A DNA stretch of 11,846 nt, from NCBI GenBank assembly GCA_964572065.1, contig CAZNER010000060.1, positions 1 to 11,846 of the forward strand, given 5' to 3'. The notes below the pieces were generated by a model that saw only the letters and a program-made list of their open reading frames with translations, was not told where the DNA came from and ran no database searches. Position numbers and translations under genes: made by a program. Positions 5,736 to 11,846 of this stretch are shown here, one piece after another (position 1 is the stretch's first letter; each line of letters begins with the position of its first letter). This DNA comes from CAZNER01 sp964572065 (lineage in GTDB: Bacteria > Patescibacteriota > Dojkabacteria > JAHIVN01).

Positions 5736-7445
5736 ATGGTTAAGAAGAAAAAATTGTCGAAAAAGGATAAAAATCCTCCGAGGGAAAAGATTAAGAAGAA
5801 ACCGGAGAAGAAGGAATTATCTCCATCATTTTCTCAATTTATTGATGAATATATTCAAATATTAAGCTATAAAAAGGAAGCTGAAGTTTCTCCAATACAT
5901 GTAGATGATCTTACGTCAAAAATAGCATCATTTTATGAAAAAATTAGGATGATAATTGATTGGAAAGAAGAACATCTAATAAGAAGGTTTGCGATTGAGA
6001 GAACTCTTAGGAGGAAAATGATAAGTCAGATTTCGGGAATTAGCATTATTTCAGATTTGAAAGCAGGGAAAATTGCGAAGCCTCTTGTAACTGAATTAAT
6101 TAGAAAAGGGCATTTTGAAAACGATAAAATATCTAAAAGAAGAATTAAATATGTTGAAAAAGTCTTAAGTAAGTATATTTATATTCTTCAAAACAGTGTT
6201 CCGACAAGAAATGCATTATCAATTAATATTAAATCAAAAGTACAATATTATAACTGGATTTTGTCTATAGCGGCTTGTGAAATAGAAGAGATATTAAAGC
6301 CTGCATATTTTGAGAACGCTTTAATTAATTTTATGACCCATAGAATATTTGAGAGGATTAAAGTTAAGCCAGGAAATATTATGAATGATGAGAGAAAGTT
6401 TTATCAGACTTATATAGCTGTTCATAGAGCTCTATATAATTTGGATCCTCCGATTATTATTTATCATTTAATTAAATGTCATTATCCCAAATGGATAGAA
6501 CAGCCAGAGGTAATTTTAAAAAGTTTCTCTCAAAAGCTTGAGGATATTTATAAATATTTTGAAAAAGAACTAATGTATAACAAGTCAGGGAAATTTTATG
6601 GAGTTTGCGAGCAGTATGATACAGTATATCTTGTTATTGGAGATATATTAACAATGGTACAAAAAGATACTAAATCAATAAAAAGTAAGTTCGAGAAATT
6701 AGATTCTCTTGAGAAGTTAATTAAAGAAGTATATGACAAAAGATTGTCAACTTTGAGAAGAAGACTTAGAAGATCAGCAGTTTTTTCTACACTATCAATT
6801 TTTTTAGCATCGAGTGTAAGTTTATTTGTCATTGAAGTTCCAATAGCTAAAATGTTTTATGGCAAATTTAGTATATTTGCTTTGGCTATGGATATAATTG
6901 TACCAACATTATTTATGTTTATTTTTGTTGCGTTGATAAAACTGCCAAAGAAGAGTAATTTTAAGCGAGTTTTAAGTGAAGTAAAGAAAGTCATATATAA
7001 AAGAGATGAAATTGATGTATATGAAATTGATTTGAGAAGAAAAAAGAATTTCATTAAAAATATAATTTTTACTCTGATATTTATAATATTCGGAATAACA
7101 TCATTATTGTTAATATTTATGCTATTTAAATTTGCTGGTATTCCATGGACATCAATGTACATTGATACAATAAATATAGCTGTTATTGTATTTGCTGCTT
7201 TAGTTGTCAGACAAAGAGCTAGGGAGATGACTGTTGAGGAAAGTTCTAATTTATTTGAATTTGTATTAGATTTAATAGCTATTCCTATAGCTAAAATAGG
7301 TCAATGGTTTTCTATGAAATGGAAAGAATATAATTTTGTTAGTGTTTTCTTTACTGCACTTGTTGATACTCCATTTGTAAAAATATTGGATGTTTTTGAG
7401 GATTGGAGGAATTACTTAAAAGAGAAAAAAGCAGGTATTCATTAA
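5736..7445 (+). CDS. Large basic multi-pass membrane protein, function unknown
   Basis: No domain recognised. Visible layout: 569 residues with a lysine-rich N-terminal tail (1-28, about half Lys/Arg), then a long cytoplasmic-looking helical region (30-345) with charged stretches such as DWKEEHLIRRFAIERTLRRK (75-94) and RRRLRR (341-346). Two hydrophobic spans follow at about 348-367 and 380-402, a charged loop at 403-438, and two more spans at about 440-464 and 474-491. The tail is amphipathic and Trp-containing. Four spans place both ends on the same side, and the basic residues argue for the cytoplasm. There is no signal peptide. The ATG is supported by a promoter 8 bases upstream; there is no Shine-Dalgarno. 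The style resembles conserved hypothetical proteins of CPR genomes, but I cannot name a family. Its 3' end reads into the promoter of the DUF2177-heliorhodopsin pair. Confidence 0.85.
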   Translation: MVKKKKLSKKDKNPPREKIKKKPEKKELSPSFSQFIDEYIQILSYKKEAEVSPIHVDDLTSKIASFYEKIRMIIDWKEEHLIRRFAIERTLRRKMISQISGISIISDLKAGKIAKPLVTELIRKGHFENDKISKRRIKYVEKVLSKYIYILQNSVPTRNALSINIKSKVQYYNWILSIAACEIEEILKPAYFENALINFMTHRIFERIKVKPGNIMNDERKFYQTYIAVHRALYNLDPPIIIYHLIKCHYPKWIEQPEVILKSFSQKLEDIYKYFEKELMYNKSGKFYGVCEQYDTVYLVIGDILTMVQKDTKSIKSKFEKLDSLEKLIKEVYDKRLSTLRRRLRRSAVFSTLSIFLASSVSLFVIEVPIAKMFYGKFSIFALAMDIIVPTLFMFIFVALIKLPKKSNFKRVLSEVKKVIYKRDEIDVYEIDLRRKKNFIKNIIFTLIFIIFGITSLLLIFMLFKFAGIPWTSMYIDTINIAVIVFAALVVRQRAREMTVEESSNLFEFVLDLIAIPIAKIGQWFSMKWKEYNFVSVFFTALVDTPFVKILDVFEDWRNYLKEKKAGIH

Positions 7446-7453
7446 GAAATGAT

Positions 7454-7482
7454 TTGATTATTGCTAAGATTTCATTTAAAAT
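7454..7482 (+). promoter_or_regulatory. Probable promoter of the DUF2177-heliorhodopsin pair
   Basis: TTGATT (7454-7459), exactly 17 bases, TAAAAT (7477-7482). It begins 9 bases after the TAA of the upstream gene and would start RNA at about 7489, some 20 bases before the preferred ATG at 7511. This supports the shorter DUF2177 start and independent expression of the pair. Confidence 0.5.
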
Positions 7483-7510
7483 GTTAATAATTAATAATTT
7501 TCATATTTTA

Positions 7511-7918
7511 ATGTCATTTTTTAAATACCTCTGTATTTTTTTAATAATTCTTGTAACTATTTTTCTTATAGATTTAATTTGGCTAAGAGTTATGACTCCT
7601 ACGGTTTATGAGCCTTTAATAGGACACTTGTTTGATGAAAATGTTAATTATCTAGCAATAGTGTTTTTCTATATTATGTATTCAATTGGAATACTTTTGC
7701 TAATATTTTATCCCGATATTTCAGTCGAGTCCTTTTTGAGGCTAATCTTTAAATCGTTTATGCTTGGTATTGTTGCCTATGGAACTTATGAATTAACAAA
7801 TATGGCAACTTTAAAGGATTGGTCTTGGAAGATTGTGATTATAGATATGATCTGGGGAGGGTTTCTTACATGCTTCGTTTCAGTTATTACTAATTTTATA
7901 TCTCAGAAAGTATTTTAA
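7511..7918 (+). CDS. DUF2177 family membrane protein, heliorhodopsin partner gene
   Basis: Function unknown; a small integral membrane protein. From the ATG at 7511 it has 135 residues, the normal size for the family, and about four membrane spans. Family hallmarks visible: LIDLIWLRVM in the first span, FFYIMYSIGILLLIFYP, then GIVAYGTYELTNMATLKDW and a final IDMIWGGFL. The conserved Asp, Trp, Tyr and Asn residues inside spans suggest a polar intramembrane site. A TTG at 7403 would add 36 residues overlapping the upstream gene by 43 bases, but that extension is polar, unlike family N-termini, and lies upstream of the likely promoter. An ATG at 7481 overlaps the -10. No Shine-Dalgarno. The heliorhodopsin begins 16 bases downstream on the same strand, so the two are almost certainly co-transcribed, which makes a functional link to the light sensor plausible. 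Confidence 0.85.
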   Translation: MSFFKYLCIFLIILVTIFLIDLIWLRVMTPTVYEPLIGHLFDENVNYLAIVFFYIMYSIGILLLIFYPDISVESFLRLIFKSFMLGIVAYGTYELTNMATLKDWSWKIVIIDMIWGGFLTCFVSVITNFISQKVF

Positions 7919-7934
7919 ATGTTAATTAATCTAA

Positions 7935-8696
7935 ATGAAAAAATATAAGAAAATGCGAGTATTTAATATCATTATGGGTATATTACATACTATACAGGCT
8001 GTATTTATGCTATTTGTGAGCAATGATTTCTTTCTACCAGTTAATACAAATTATCTTAAATATAATGCAGTAACAAGGCAATTAGAGCCAATGCTGGAAA
8101 ATATAGGGAGTATCAAGATTGGACCGATGATAGCTTTGTTCTTATTTTTATCAGCTTTTGCTCATATATCTATTTCGATGCCAGGTGTTTATGAATGGTA
8201 TAGAAAGAATTTGAAAAAAGGAATAAACTATGCAAGGTGGTATGAGTATTCGCTCAGTTCTTCTGTTATGATTGTAGTTATAAGCATGTTGGTTGGTGTT
8301 TATGACTTAAGTGGTTTGATTCTTATATTCAGTATAAATGCAATTATGATATTCTGTGGACTGATAATGGAAGTTCACAATCAAACTACTAAAAAAGTTA
8401 ATTGGATTTCTTATATAGTTGGTTGTTTTGCAGGAGTAGTGCCTTGGATAGTGATAGCTTTATATTTATTTGGTTCAGGCGATGAAAATTCTAAAGCTCC
8501 AACTTTTGTATACTGGATATTCTTTTCTATATTCTTATTTTTTAATATTTTTGCAGTAAATATGATTTTACAGTATAAAAAGGCTGGTAAGTGGAAAGAT
8601 TATTTATGGGGAGAAAAAGTCTATATATTATTAAGTTTGTTTGCTAAATCTGCACTTGCATGGCAAGTGTTTGCTGGAACATTAAGGCCGGTTTAA
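7935..8696 (+). CDS. Heliorhodopsin, retinal-binding light sensor
   Basis: Seven-span retinal protein of the heliorhodopsin family (type 3, inverted in the membrane; no ion pumping shown for the family, sensory or signalling roles proposed). Visible: 253 residues, the usual length. All key positions are present: His18 in span 1 (ILHTIQ) and His77 in span 2 (AFAHISIS), matching the paired histidines near the Schiff base; Glu104 counterion in RWYEYSLSSS (101-110); Ser234 and the retinal Schiff-base Lys238 in SLFAKSALAWQVFAGTL (234-250). Other signatures: MEVHNQ (145-150), GCFAGVVPWI (163-172) and LQYKKAGKWKDYLWGEKVY (212-230). The basic N-terminus (MKKYKKMR) agrees with a cytoplasmic N-terminus and so with inverted topology. 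No Shine-Dalgarno; second gene of an operon with DUF2177. No retinal-synthesis gene is in the window, so the chromophore may be scavenged or made elsewhere. Identification is firm; physiological role unknown. Confidence 0.97.
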   Translation: MKKYKKMRVFNIIMGILHTIQAVFMLFVSNDFFLPVNTNYLKYNAVTRQLEPMLENIGSIKIGPMIALFLFLSAFAHISISMPGVYEWYRKNLKKGINYARWYEYSLSSSVMIVVISMLVGVYDLSGLILIFSINAIMIFCGLIMEVHNQTTKKVNWISYIVGCFAGVVPWIVIALYLFGSGDENSKAPTFVYWIFFSIFLFFNIFAVNMILQYKKAGKWKDYLWGEKVYILLSLFAKSALAWQVFAGTLRPV

Positions 8697-8740
8697 CCTT
8701 CTAATAGCAGTTAAATTAGTTATATTTATCCTTTTATATC

Positions 8741-8769
8741 TTGACATGTTTATTAAATATTGATAGTAT
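8741..8769 (+). promoter_or_regulatory. Near-consensus promoter of the arsR-like operon
   Basis: Perfect TTGACA -35 (8741-8746), 17-base spacer, TAGTAT -10 (8764-8769). Expected RNA start is about 8776, inside the adjacent inverted repeat, with a leader of about 20 bases. It is the best promoter match in the window, as expected for a strong promoter held down by a repressor. Confidence 0.75.
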
Positions 8770-8787
8770 TTCAACGCTTATTGAAAT
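8768..8787 (+). promoter_or_regulatory. Inverted-repeat operator, probable ArsR autoregulatory site
   Basis: ATTTCAA (8768-8774), 6-base spacer, TTGAAAT (8781-8787): perfect 7-base arms overlapping the end of the -10 and the transcription start. The core TCAA-N6-TTGA has the form reported for several ArsR/SmtB repressor operators. The repressor gene begins 9 bases downstream, so negative autoregulation is the natural reading. Confidence 0.7.
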
Positions 8788-8796
8788 TATAGAGAT

Positions 8797-9099
8797 ATGA
8801 ACAAAATACATTTAGAAGAGAATGTAAAAAGAGTTAAAAAAATCCTTCAACTAAATAGAATAAAAATACTAAATTTGCTAGATAAAAGAGAGACTTGTGC
8901 CTGTGAATTGGTTTCTAAGCTCAATCTGCCAAATAACCTGGTATCTCATCACCTTAAGGTTTTAAGCAATTTGGGATTATTGGATAAAAGAAAAATAGGA
9001 TTACATATCAAGTATTCAATAAAACCTTTAAAAAAGAAACAAATTTCTAGGCTTTTAAATTGTTTATTATCTTATACAAATGAAAGTAATAAAAAGTAA
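8797..9099 (+). CDS. ArsR/SmtB-family repressor with CxC metal or thiol site
   Basis: Small winged-helix repressor that in this family releases DNA when a soft metal(loid) or oxidant binds its cysteines. Visible: 100 residues; the helix alpha3 metal site TCACEL (33-38, Cys34 and Cys36) corresponds to the ELCVCDL motif of arsenite-sensing ArsR; DNA-recognition helix NNLVSHHLKVLSNLGLL (46-62); a beta-wing of LDKRKIGLHIKYSI; and a further Cys89 near the C-terminus that could be a third ligand. A strong promoter and an inverted-repeat operator lie immediately upstream. The start has a weak GAG-containing leader, the nearest thing to a Shine-Dalgarno in this window. The gene overlaps the thioredoxin-CcdA fusion by 20 bases, so the two are translationally coupled and that fusion is the likely regulon. 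Inducer (As(III), Cd, Zn or thiol oxidation) cannot be told from sequence. Confidence 0.92.
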   Translation: MNKIHLEENVKRVKKILQLNRIKILNLLDKRETCACELVSKLNLPNNLVSHHLKVLSNLGLLDKRKIGLHIKYSIKPLKKKQISRLLNCLLSYTNESNKK

Positions 9100-10513
9100 T
9101 TTAGTAAAATATATTATCTCAATTTTAATTGTAGTATCAGGATTATTATTACCCGTCTCTATGTCAGCTCAAAGTGGTGAAGATACTTTTGTTGTATATT
9201 TTACAGGTATAGGGTGTCCCCATTGTGCTAATGTTGATCCTGTATTATTACACGATTGGGTTAATAAATATTCTAACCTTTATGTTATAGAGTATGAGAT
9301 ATATCAGAAAAGCCAGAATGCTCATTTAATTGAAAAATACAATCAAACTTGTAATTCGGGATATGGTATTCCTCTAGTGATATTTAATAAAGAGAACTCT
9401 TTAGTAGGGGATAAAACAATACTCTCTGATTTTGATAGTTATTTTAATAAGAGTTCAGGAAACAAGATTCTATTTCCTGATGGTACAGAAGGGGAATTAG
9501 AAGATATTGATTCATTACCTATTTACTCAAAAATATGGACTAAAGATAGAATTGCTATAAAGGAAAGTTCAGGTGAAGGAGGGGATTTATTAATAGATTT
9601 TTTAAAAGGTTATGATGTAAATGAGATTATAAATAATGATAATGCAAAATTAACTCAAGCTGAAAGTGTAGCGTTTTCAGGATCTGAAGTAACATTTGAT
9701 AATGCTGTGAATATTAATGGGTGGGTGCTTCAGTGGAATGGAGAATCGGTTAAAGGTGTTGAGATAGAAAGTGAAAATGAGGATGCAAATTTATATATAG
9801 ATTCCAATAGTGAACAATCAAAAATTAGTTTTGCTAGAACCATATCTCTAGCTGCTGTAGATGCAGTAAATCCATGCGCATTGGCTGTTTTAACTATGAT
9901 GTTAATAGCTATCATTTCATATAATCCAAATGATAAAAAGAATATTATCTTGGCAGGTTTAGCTTTTACTGTTTCTGTTTTTATAATGTATATGATATAT
10001 GGCTTAATAATAATAAGATTCTTTAAATTGATTCAAGCAATAACTAGTATGCGTTTAATTTTATATAAATTATTAGGCATCGTAGCTTTATTACTGGGAT
10101 TACTTCAGATTAAGGATTACATTAAATATAAACCTGGAAGTGTAGGAACTGAGATGCCTTTATTCATGAGGCCTAAAGTGAAGAAAATAATATCCGGAAT
10201 TACATCTCCTATAGGTGCATTTGGTATAGGTTTTTTTGTAACAATATTTCTTTTGCCATGTACAATTGGTCCTTATGTGATATTAGGAGGAATGTTGTCA
10301 TTTTCAGAGATCGTTGAATCTATACCGCATTTGTTCTTATACAATTTGATATTTGTACTTCCAATGTTAGTTATTACAGGAGTAGTATATTTGGGTATTA
10401 GTAAGGTTGAAGATGTATCTGAATGGAAGGATAAGAATATTAGAATATTGCATTTGATAGCAGGTTTGATAATGGCAGTTTTAGGCATTTTTATGTTTGC
10501 AGGGTGGGTATAG
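9080..10513 (+). CDS. Exported thioredoxin-like domain fused to CcdA/DsbD electron transporter
   Basis: Predicted to carry reducing electrons from the cytoplasm across the membrane and deliver them to an outside thioredoxin fold in the same chain. Visible: 477 residues. Signal peptide with hydrophobic core about 11-29 and a likely cut after SMSA; thioredoxin-like domain with FTGIGCPHC (41-49, Cys46 and Cys49) and the cis-proline in GIPLVIF (Pro98); an extra Cys91; a linker domain (about 120-245) of unclear fold, acidic and Ser/Asn-rich; then a six-span CcdA-type domain with DAVNPCALAVL (261-271, Cys266) and FLLPCTIGPYVI (390-401, Cys394), the paired membrane cysteines. The layout runs thioredoxin first and CcdA last, unlike DsbD, where the thioredoxin domain is C-terminal. 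Coupled to the upstream ArsR repressor by a 20-base overlap, so it should be induced by metal or thiol stress. Ends TAG, 7 bases from a convergent Clp gene. Confidence 0.92.
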   Translation: MKVIKSNLVKYIISILIVVSGLLLPVSMSAQSGEDTFVVYFTGIGCPHCANVDPVLLHDWVNKYSNLYVIEYEIYQKSQNAHLIEKYNQTCNSGYGIPLVIFNKENSLVGDKTILSDFDSYFNKSSGNKILFPDGTEGELEDIDSLPIYSKIWTKDRIAIKESSGEGGDLLIDFLKGYDVNEIINNDNAKLTQAESVAFSGSEVTFDNAVNINGWVLQWNGESVKGVEIESENEDANLYIDSNSEQSKISFARTISLAAVDAVNPCALAVLTMMLIAIISYNPNDKKNIILAGLAFTVSVFIMYMIYGLIIIRFFKLIQAITSMRLILYKLLGIVALLLGLLQIKDYIKYKPGSVGTEMPLFMRPKVKKIISGITSPIGAFGIGFFVTIFLLPCTIGPYVILGGMLSFSEIVESIPHLFLYNLIFVLPMLVITGVVYLGISKVEDVSEWKDKNIRILHLIAGLIMAVLGIFMFAGWV

Positions 10514-10520
10514 AAAGTAT

Positions 10521-11846
10521 TTACCAAGTCAAATTGCTTCCTTTTTTTATCTCATTAAATATTATTTTATGAGCGATATAATCTTCAATATTTTCCCTTA
10601 TTGATCTTTTTAGAGGTCTTGCTCCAAATTTAGGATTATAATTCATCTTTGCTAATTTTTTCAAAGTATCATTCTTCAAACTAACTGAAATATTTTTATC
10701 TTTAAGACGTTCGTTAAGTTCGTCTATTGATAACTGAGCAATCCCTTGTAAATCATCTATATCTAGTGGTTTAAATGTTATTATATCATCAAATCGGTTG
10801 ATAAATTCAGGCCTAAAATACTTCAGTAAAATTGGCATCATTTCTTTCTGGATAAATTCGTCGGTTAAGACATACTCTTTCTTTTCTTTGTAGTTTTTGA
10901 TTATAAAATCTATACCGATATTACTTGTAGCTATGATTATAGTGTTGTTGAAATCAACTGTTTTTCCTTGTCCATCTGTAAGCCTTCCTTCATCAATTAA
11001 TTGAAGGAATATATCGAAGACTCTCGGGTGAGCTTTTTCAATTTCATCAAGCAGTATTAAACTATACGGTCTTTCCCAGATTGGATTTGTTAATTGTCCC
11101 CCTTCTTCATATCCTACGTAACCTGGAGGTGCTCCAACTAATCTTTGTACATTATGAGATTCATTGTATTCACTCATGTCTATTCTTACGAGTGATTTTT
11201 TATCATTGTAGACAATTTCGGTTAATGTCTTAGCTAAATAAGTTTTACCTACACCTGATGGACCTAAAAACAGAAATGATCCATTTGGTCTTTTGGGGTC
11301 TTTTATGCCTGCTCTTGATCTTCTTATTACTCTGGCAATTTTCGATAATGCGTGTTGTTGTCCTCTTACTTTTTCATTTATGATTTCCTCTAAATGTTTA
11401 AGTTTCTTGATATCTGATATATTAATTTCTGCAACTGGTATTCCAGTTTTTTCAGAGATTATGTATTTTAAATCGTTTAATTTAATTTTATTTTGATCCT
11501 TTTGTTTTTTGTAATTGCATGTCTCATCTATTATATTTAATGCTTTTGCCGGTTGTTTTTGGGTGTGAATGTATCTATCTGTTAATATTACGGCTTTCTT
11601 TGCTAAATTTTGAGTTATATTAATATCGTATTTTTGTTGAAATAAGGGTAAATGTTTTTCTATAATTGAGATACTGATACCCTCAATTGGTTCAAAGATT
11701 TTCAAGACTTCAAATGATTTAGAAAGCAGAGGATCTTTTTCTATAAATAGTCTGTAGTTTGCTTGATCTATAGTAGTTACAAGTGATATTTTTTGATTTT
11801 TAAACAGTATATTAAGTACATTAATTAATCTGTTTTGAAAGATATC
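10521..11846 (-). CDS. Clp AAA+ ATPase, C-terminal part, N-terminus cut by window edge
   Basis: Hexameric Hsp100-type unfoldase or disaggregase. Visible: 441 residues open to the right edge, with no stop. They cover the end of the first ATPase domain (from about sensor 1, LVTTID, and RLFIEKD) and the complete second one: RVIRRSRAG, Walker A GPSGVGKT, Walker B LILLDEIEKAHP, pore-region RLVGAPPGYVGYEEGG, sensor 1 IIIATSNIG, arginine finger RPEFINRFD and sensor 2 GARPLKR. The TTG at 11705 is internal, not a start. Only about 10 polar residues link the domains (DETCNYKKQKDQNKIKLND), so the ClpB/ClpC coiled-coil middle domain is absent, as in ClpA. No IGF/LGF-type ClpP loop is seen after SNIG. The first-domain arginine fingers (ERRF in ClpB) read SKSF. 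Resembles ClpC/ClpA by layout; no exact symbol is justified. Convergent with the CcdA fusion. Confidence 0.9.
   Translation of the reverse strand, partial: DIFQNRLINVLNILFKNQKISLVTTIDQANYRLFIEKDPLLSKSFEVLKIFEPIEGISISIIEKHLPLFQQKYDINITQNLAKKAVILTDRYIHTQKQPAKALNIIDETCNYKKQKDQNKIKLNDLKYIISEKTGIPVAEINISDIKKLKHLEEIINEKVRGQQHALSKIARVIRRSRAGIKDPKRPNGSFLFLGPSGVGKTYLAKTLTEIVYNDKKSLVRIDMSEYNESHNVQRLVGAPPGYVGYEEGGQLTNPIWERPYSLILLDEIEKAHPRVFDIFLQLIDEGRLTDGQGKTVDFNNTIIIATSNIGIDFIIKNYKEKKEYVLTDEFIQKEMMPILLKYFRPEFINRFDDIITFKPLDIDDLQGIAQLSIDELNERLKDKNISVSLKNDTLKKLAKMNYNPKFGARPLKRSIRENIEDYIAHKIIFNEIKKGSNLTW

Noticed and set aside
6596..7162. Minus-strand open frames inside the 569-residue gene
   Set aside because: Low-complexity Asn/Ile-rich shadows of the coding strand, without promoters or recognisable motifs.
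7403..7510. TTG start for the DUF2177 gene, adding 36 residues and overlapping the upstream gene
   Set aside because: The extension is polar, not family-like, and lies upstream of and across the likely promoter. ATG at 7511 gives the normal family N-terminus.
8697..8740. Terminator after the heliorhodopsin
   Set aside because: Only weak GTTTAA-type complementarity and no following T-run; not supportable as an intrinsic terminator.
10273..10527. Minus-strand open frame over the end of the CcdA gene
   Set aside because: It is antisense to the conserved CcdA domain and only looks open because of base composition.
11703..11705. TTG as the start of the Clp protein
   Set aside because: Another 47 in-frame codons of clear Clp first-domain sequence (LVTTIDQANYRLFIEKD) continue to the window edge.
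1..11846. CRISPR array, insertion sequence, tRNA or rRNA
   Set aside because: No regularly spaced repeats, transposase-like frame, tRNA cloverleaf or rRNA segment was noticed on either strand, although tRNA detection by eye is imperfect.

Overview
The window is strongly AT-rich, densely coded bacterial DNA with sigma70-like promoters. Almost no start codon has a Shine-Dalgarno sequence, and every gene whose end is visible stops with TAA or TAG. These traits, a large membrane protein of no recognised family and a heliorhodopsin suggest a small-genome monoderm, most likely a Candidate Phyla Radiation (Patescibacteria) member. That placement is inference: there is no rRNA or ribosomal protein here to test it. 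The standard bacterial code fits, because Trp is TGG and the long genes contain no in-frame TGA.

Left part (1-5665), all on the minus strand. Reading in the direction of transcription: yidD (membrane protein insertion factor), a lipoprotein with an HExxH zinc-peptidase motif, a thioredoxin reductase-like flavoprotein, a reading frame split by two in-frame stops into ORFs of 167 and 153 residues, and 6-phosphogluconate dehydrogenase, which runs off the left edge. The split frame is the main puzzle on this side: both ORFs and the sequence between them share one frame, interrupted only by a TAA and a TGA 14 codons apart.

Middle (5699-8696), plus strand. A 569-residue basic, multi-membrane-segment protein of unknown function is followed by a two-gene unit: a DUF2177 membrane protein and, 16 bases later, a heliorhodopsin with its retinal lysine, Glu counterion and paired histidines intact. 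No retinal or carotenoid gene is present.

Right part (8741-11846). A near-consensus promoter overlapping an inverted repeat drives an ArsR-type repressor with a CxC metal or thiol site. The repressor overlaps a gene fusing an exported thioredoxin-like CPHC domain to a CcdA/DsbD-type electron-transferring membrane domain. Converging on this unit is the 3' end of a Clp AAA+ ATPase that lacks a middle domain, lacks a recognisable ClpP-docking loop and has lost the arginine fingers of its first ATPase ring.

Taken together, the window mixes light sensing (heliorhodopsin), thiol redox (thioredoxin reductase, thioredoxin-CcdA fusion, ArsR), NADPH supply (6-phosphogluconate dehydrogenase) and envelope maintenance (YidD, lipoprotein peptidase). 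A light/oxidative-stress module is an attractive but unproved reading, since the genes sit in several separate transcription units.
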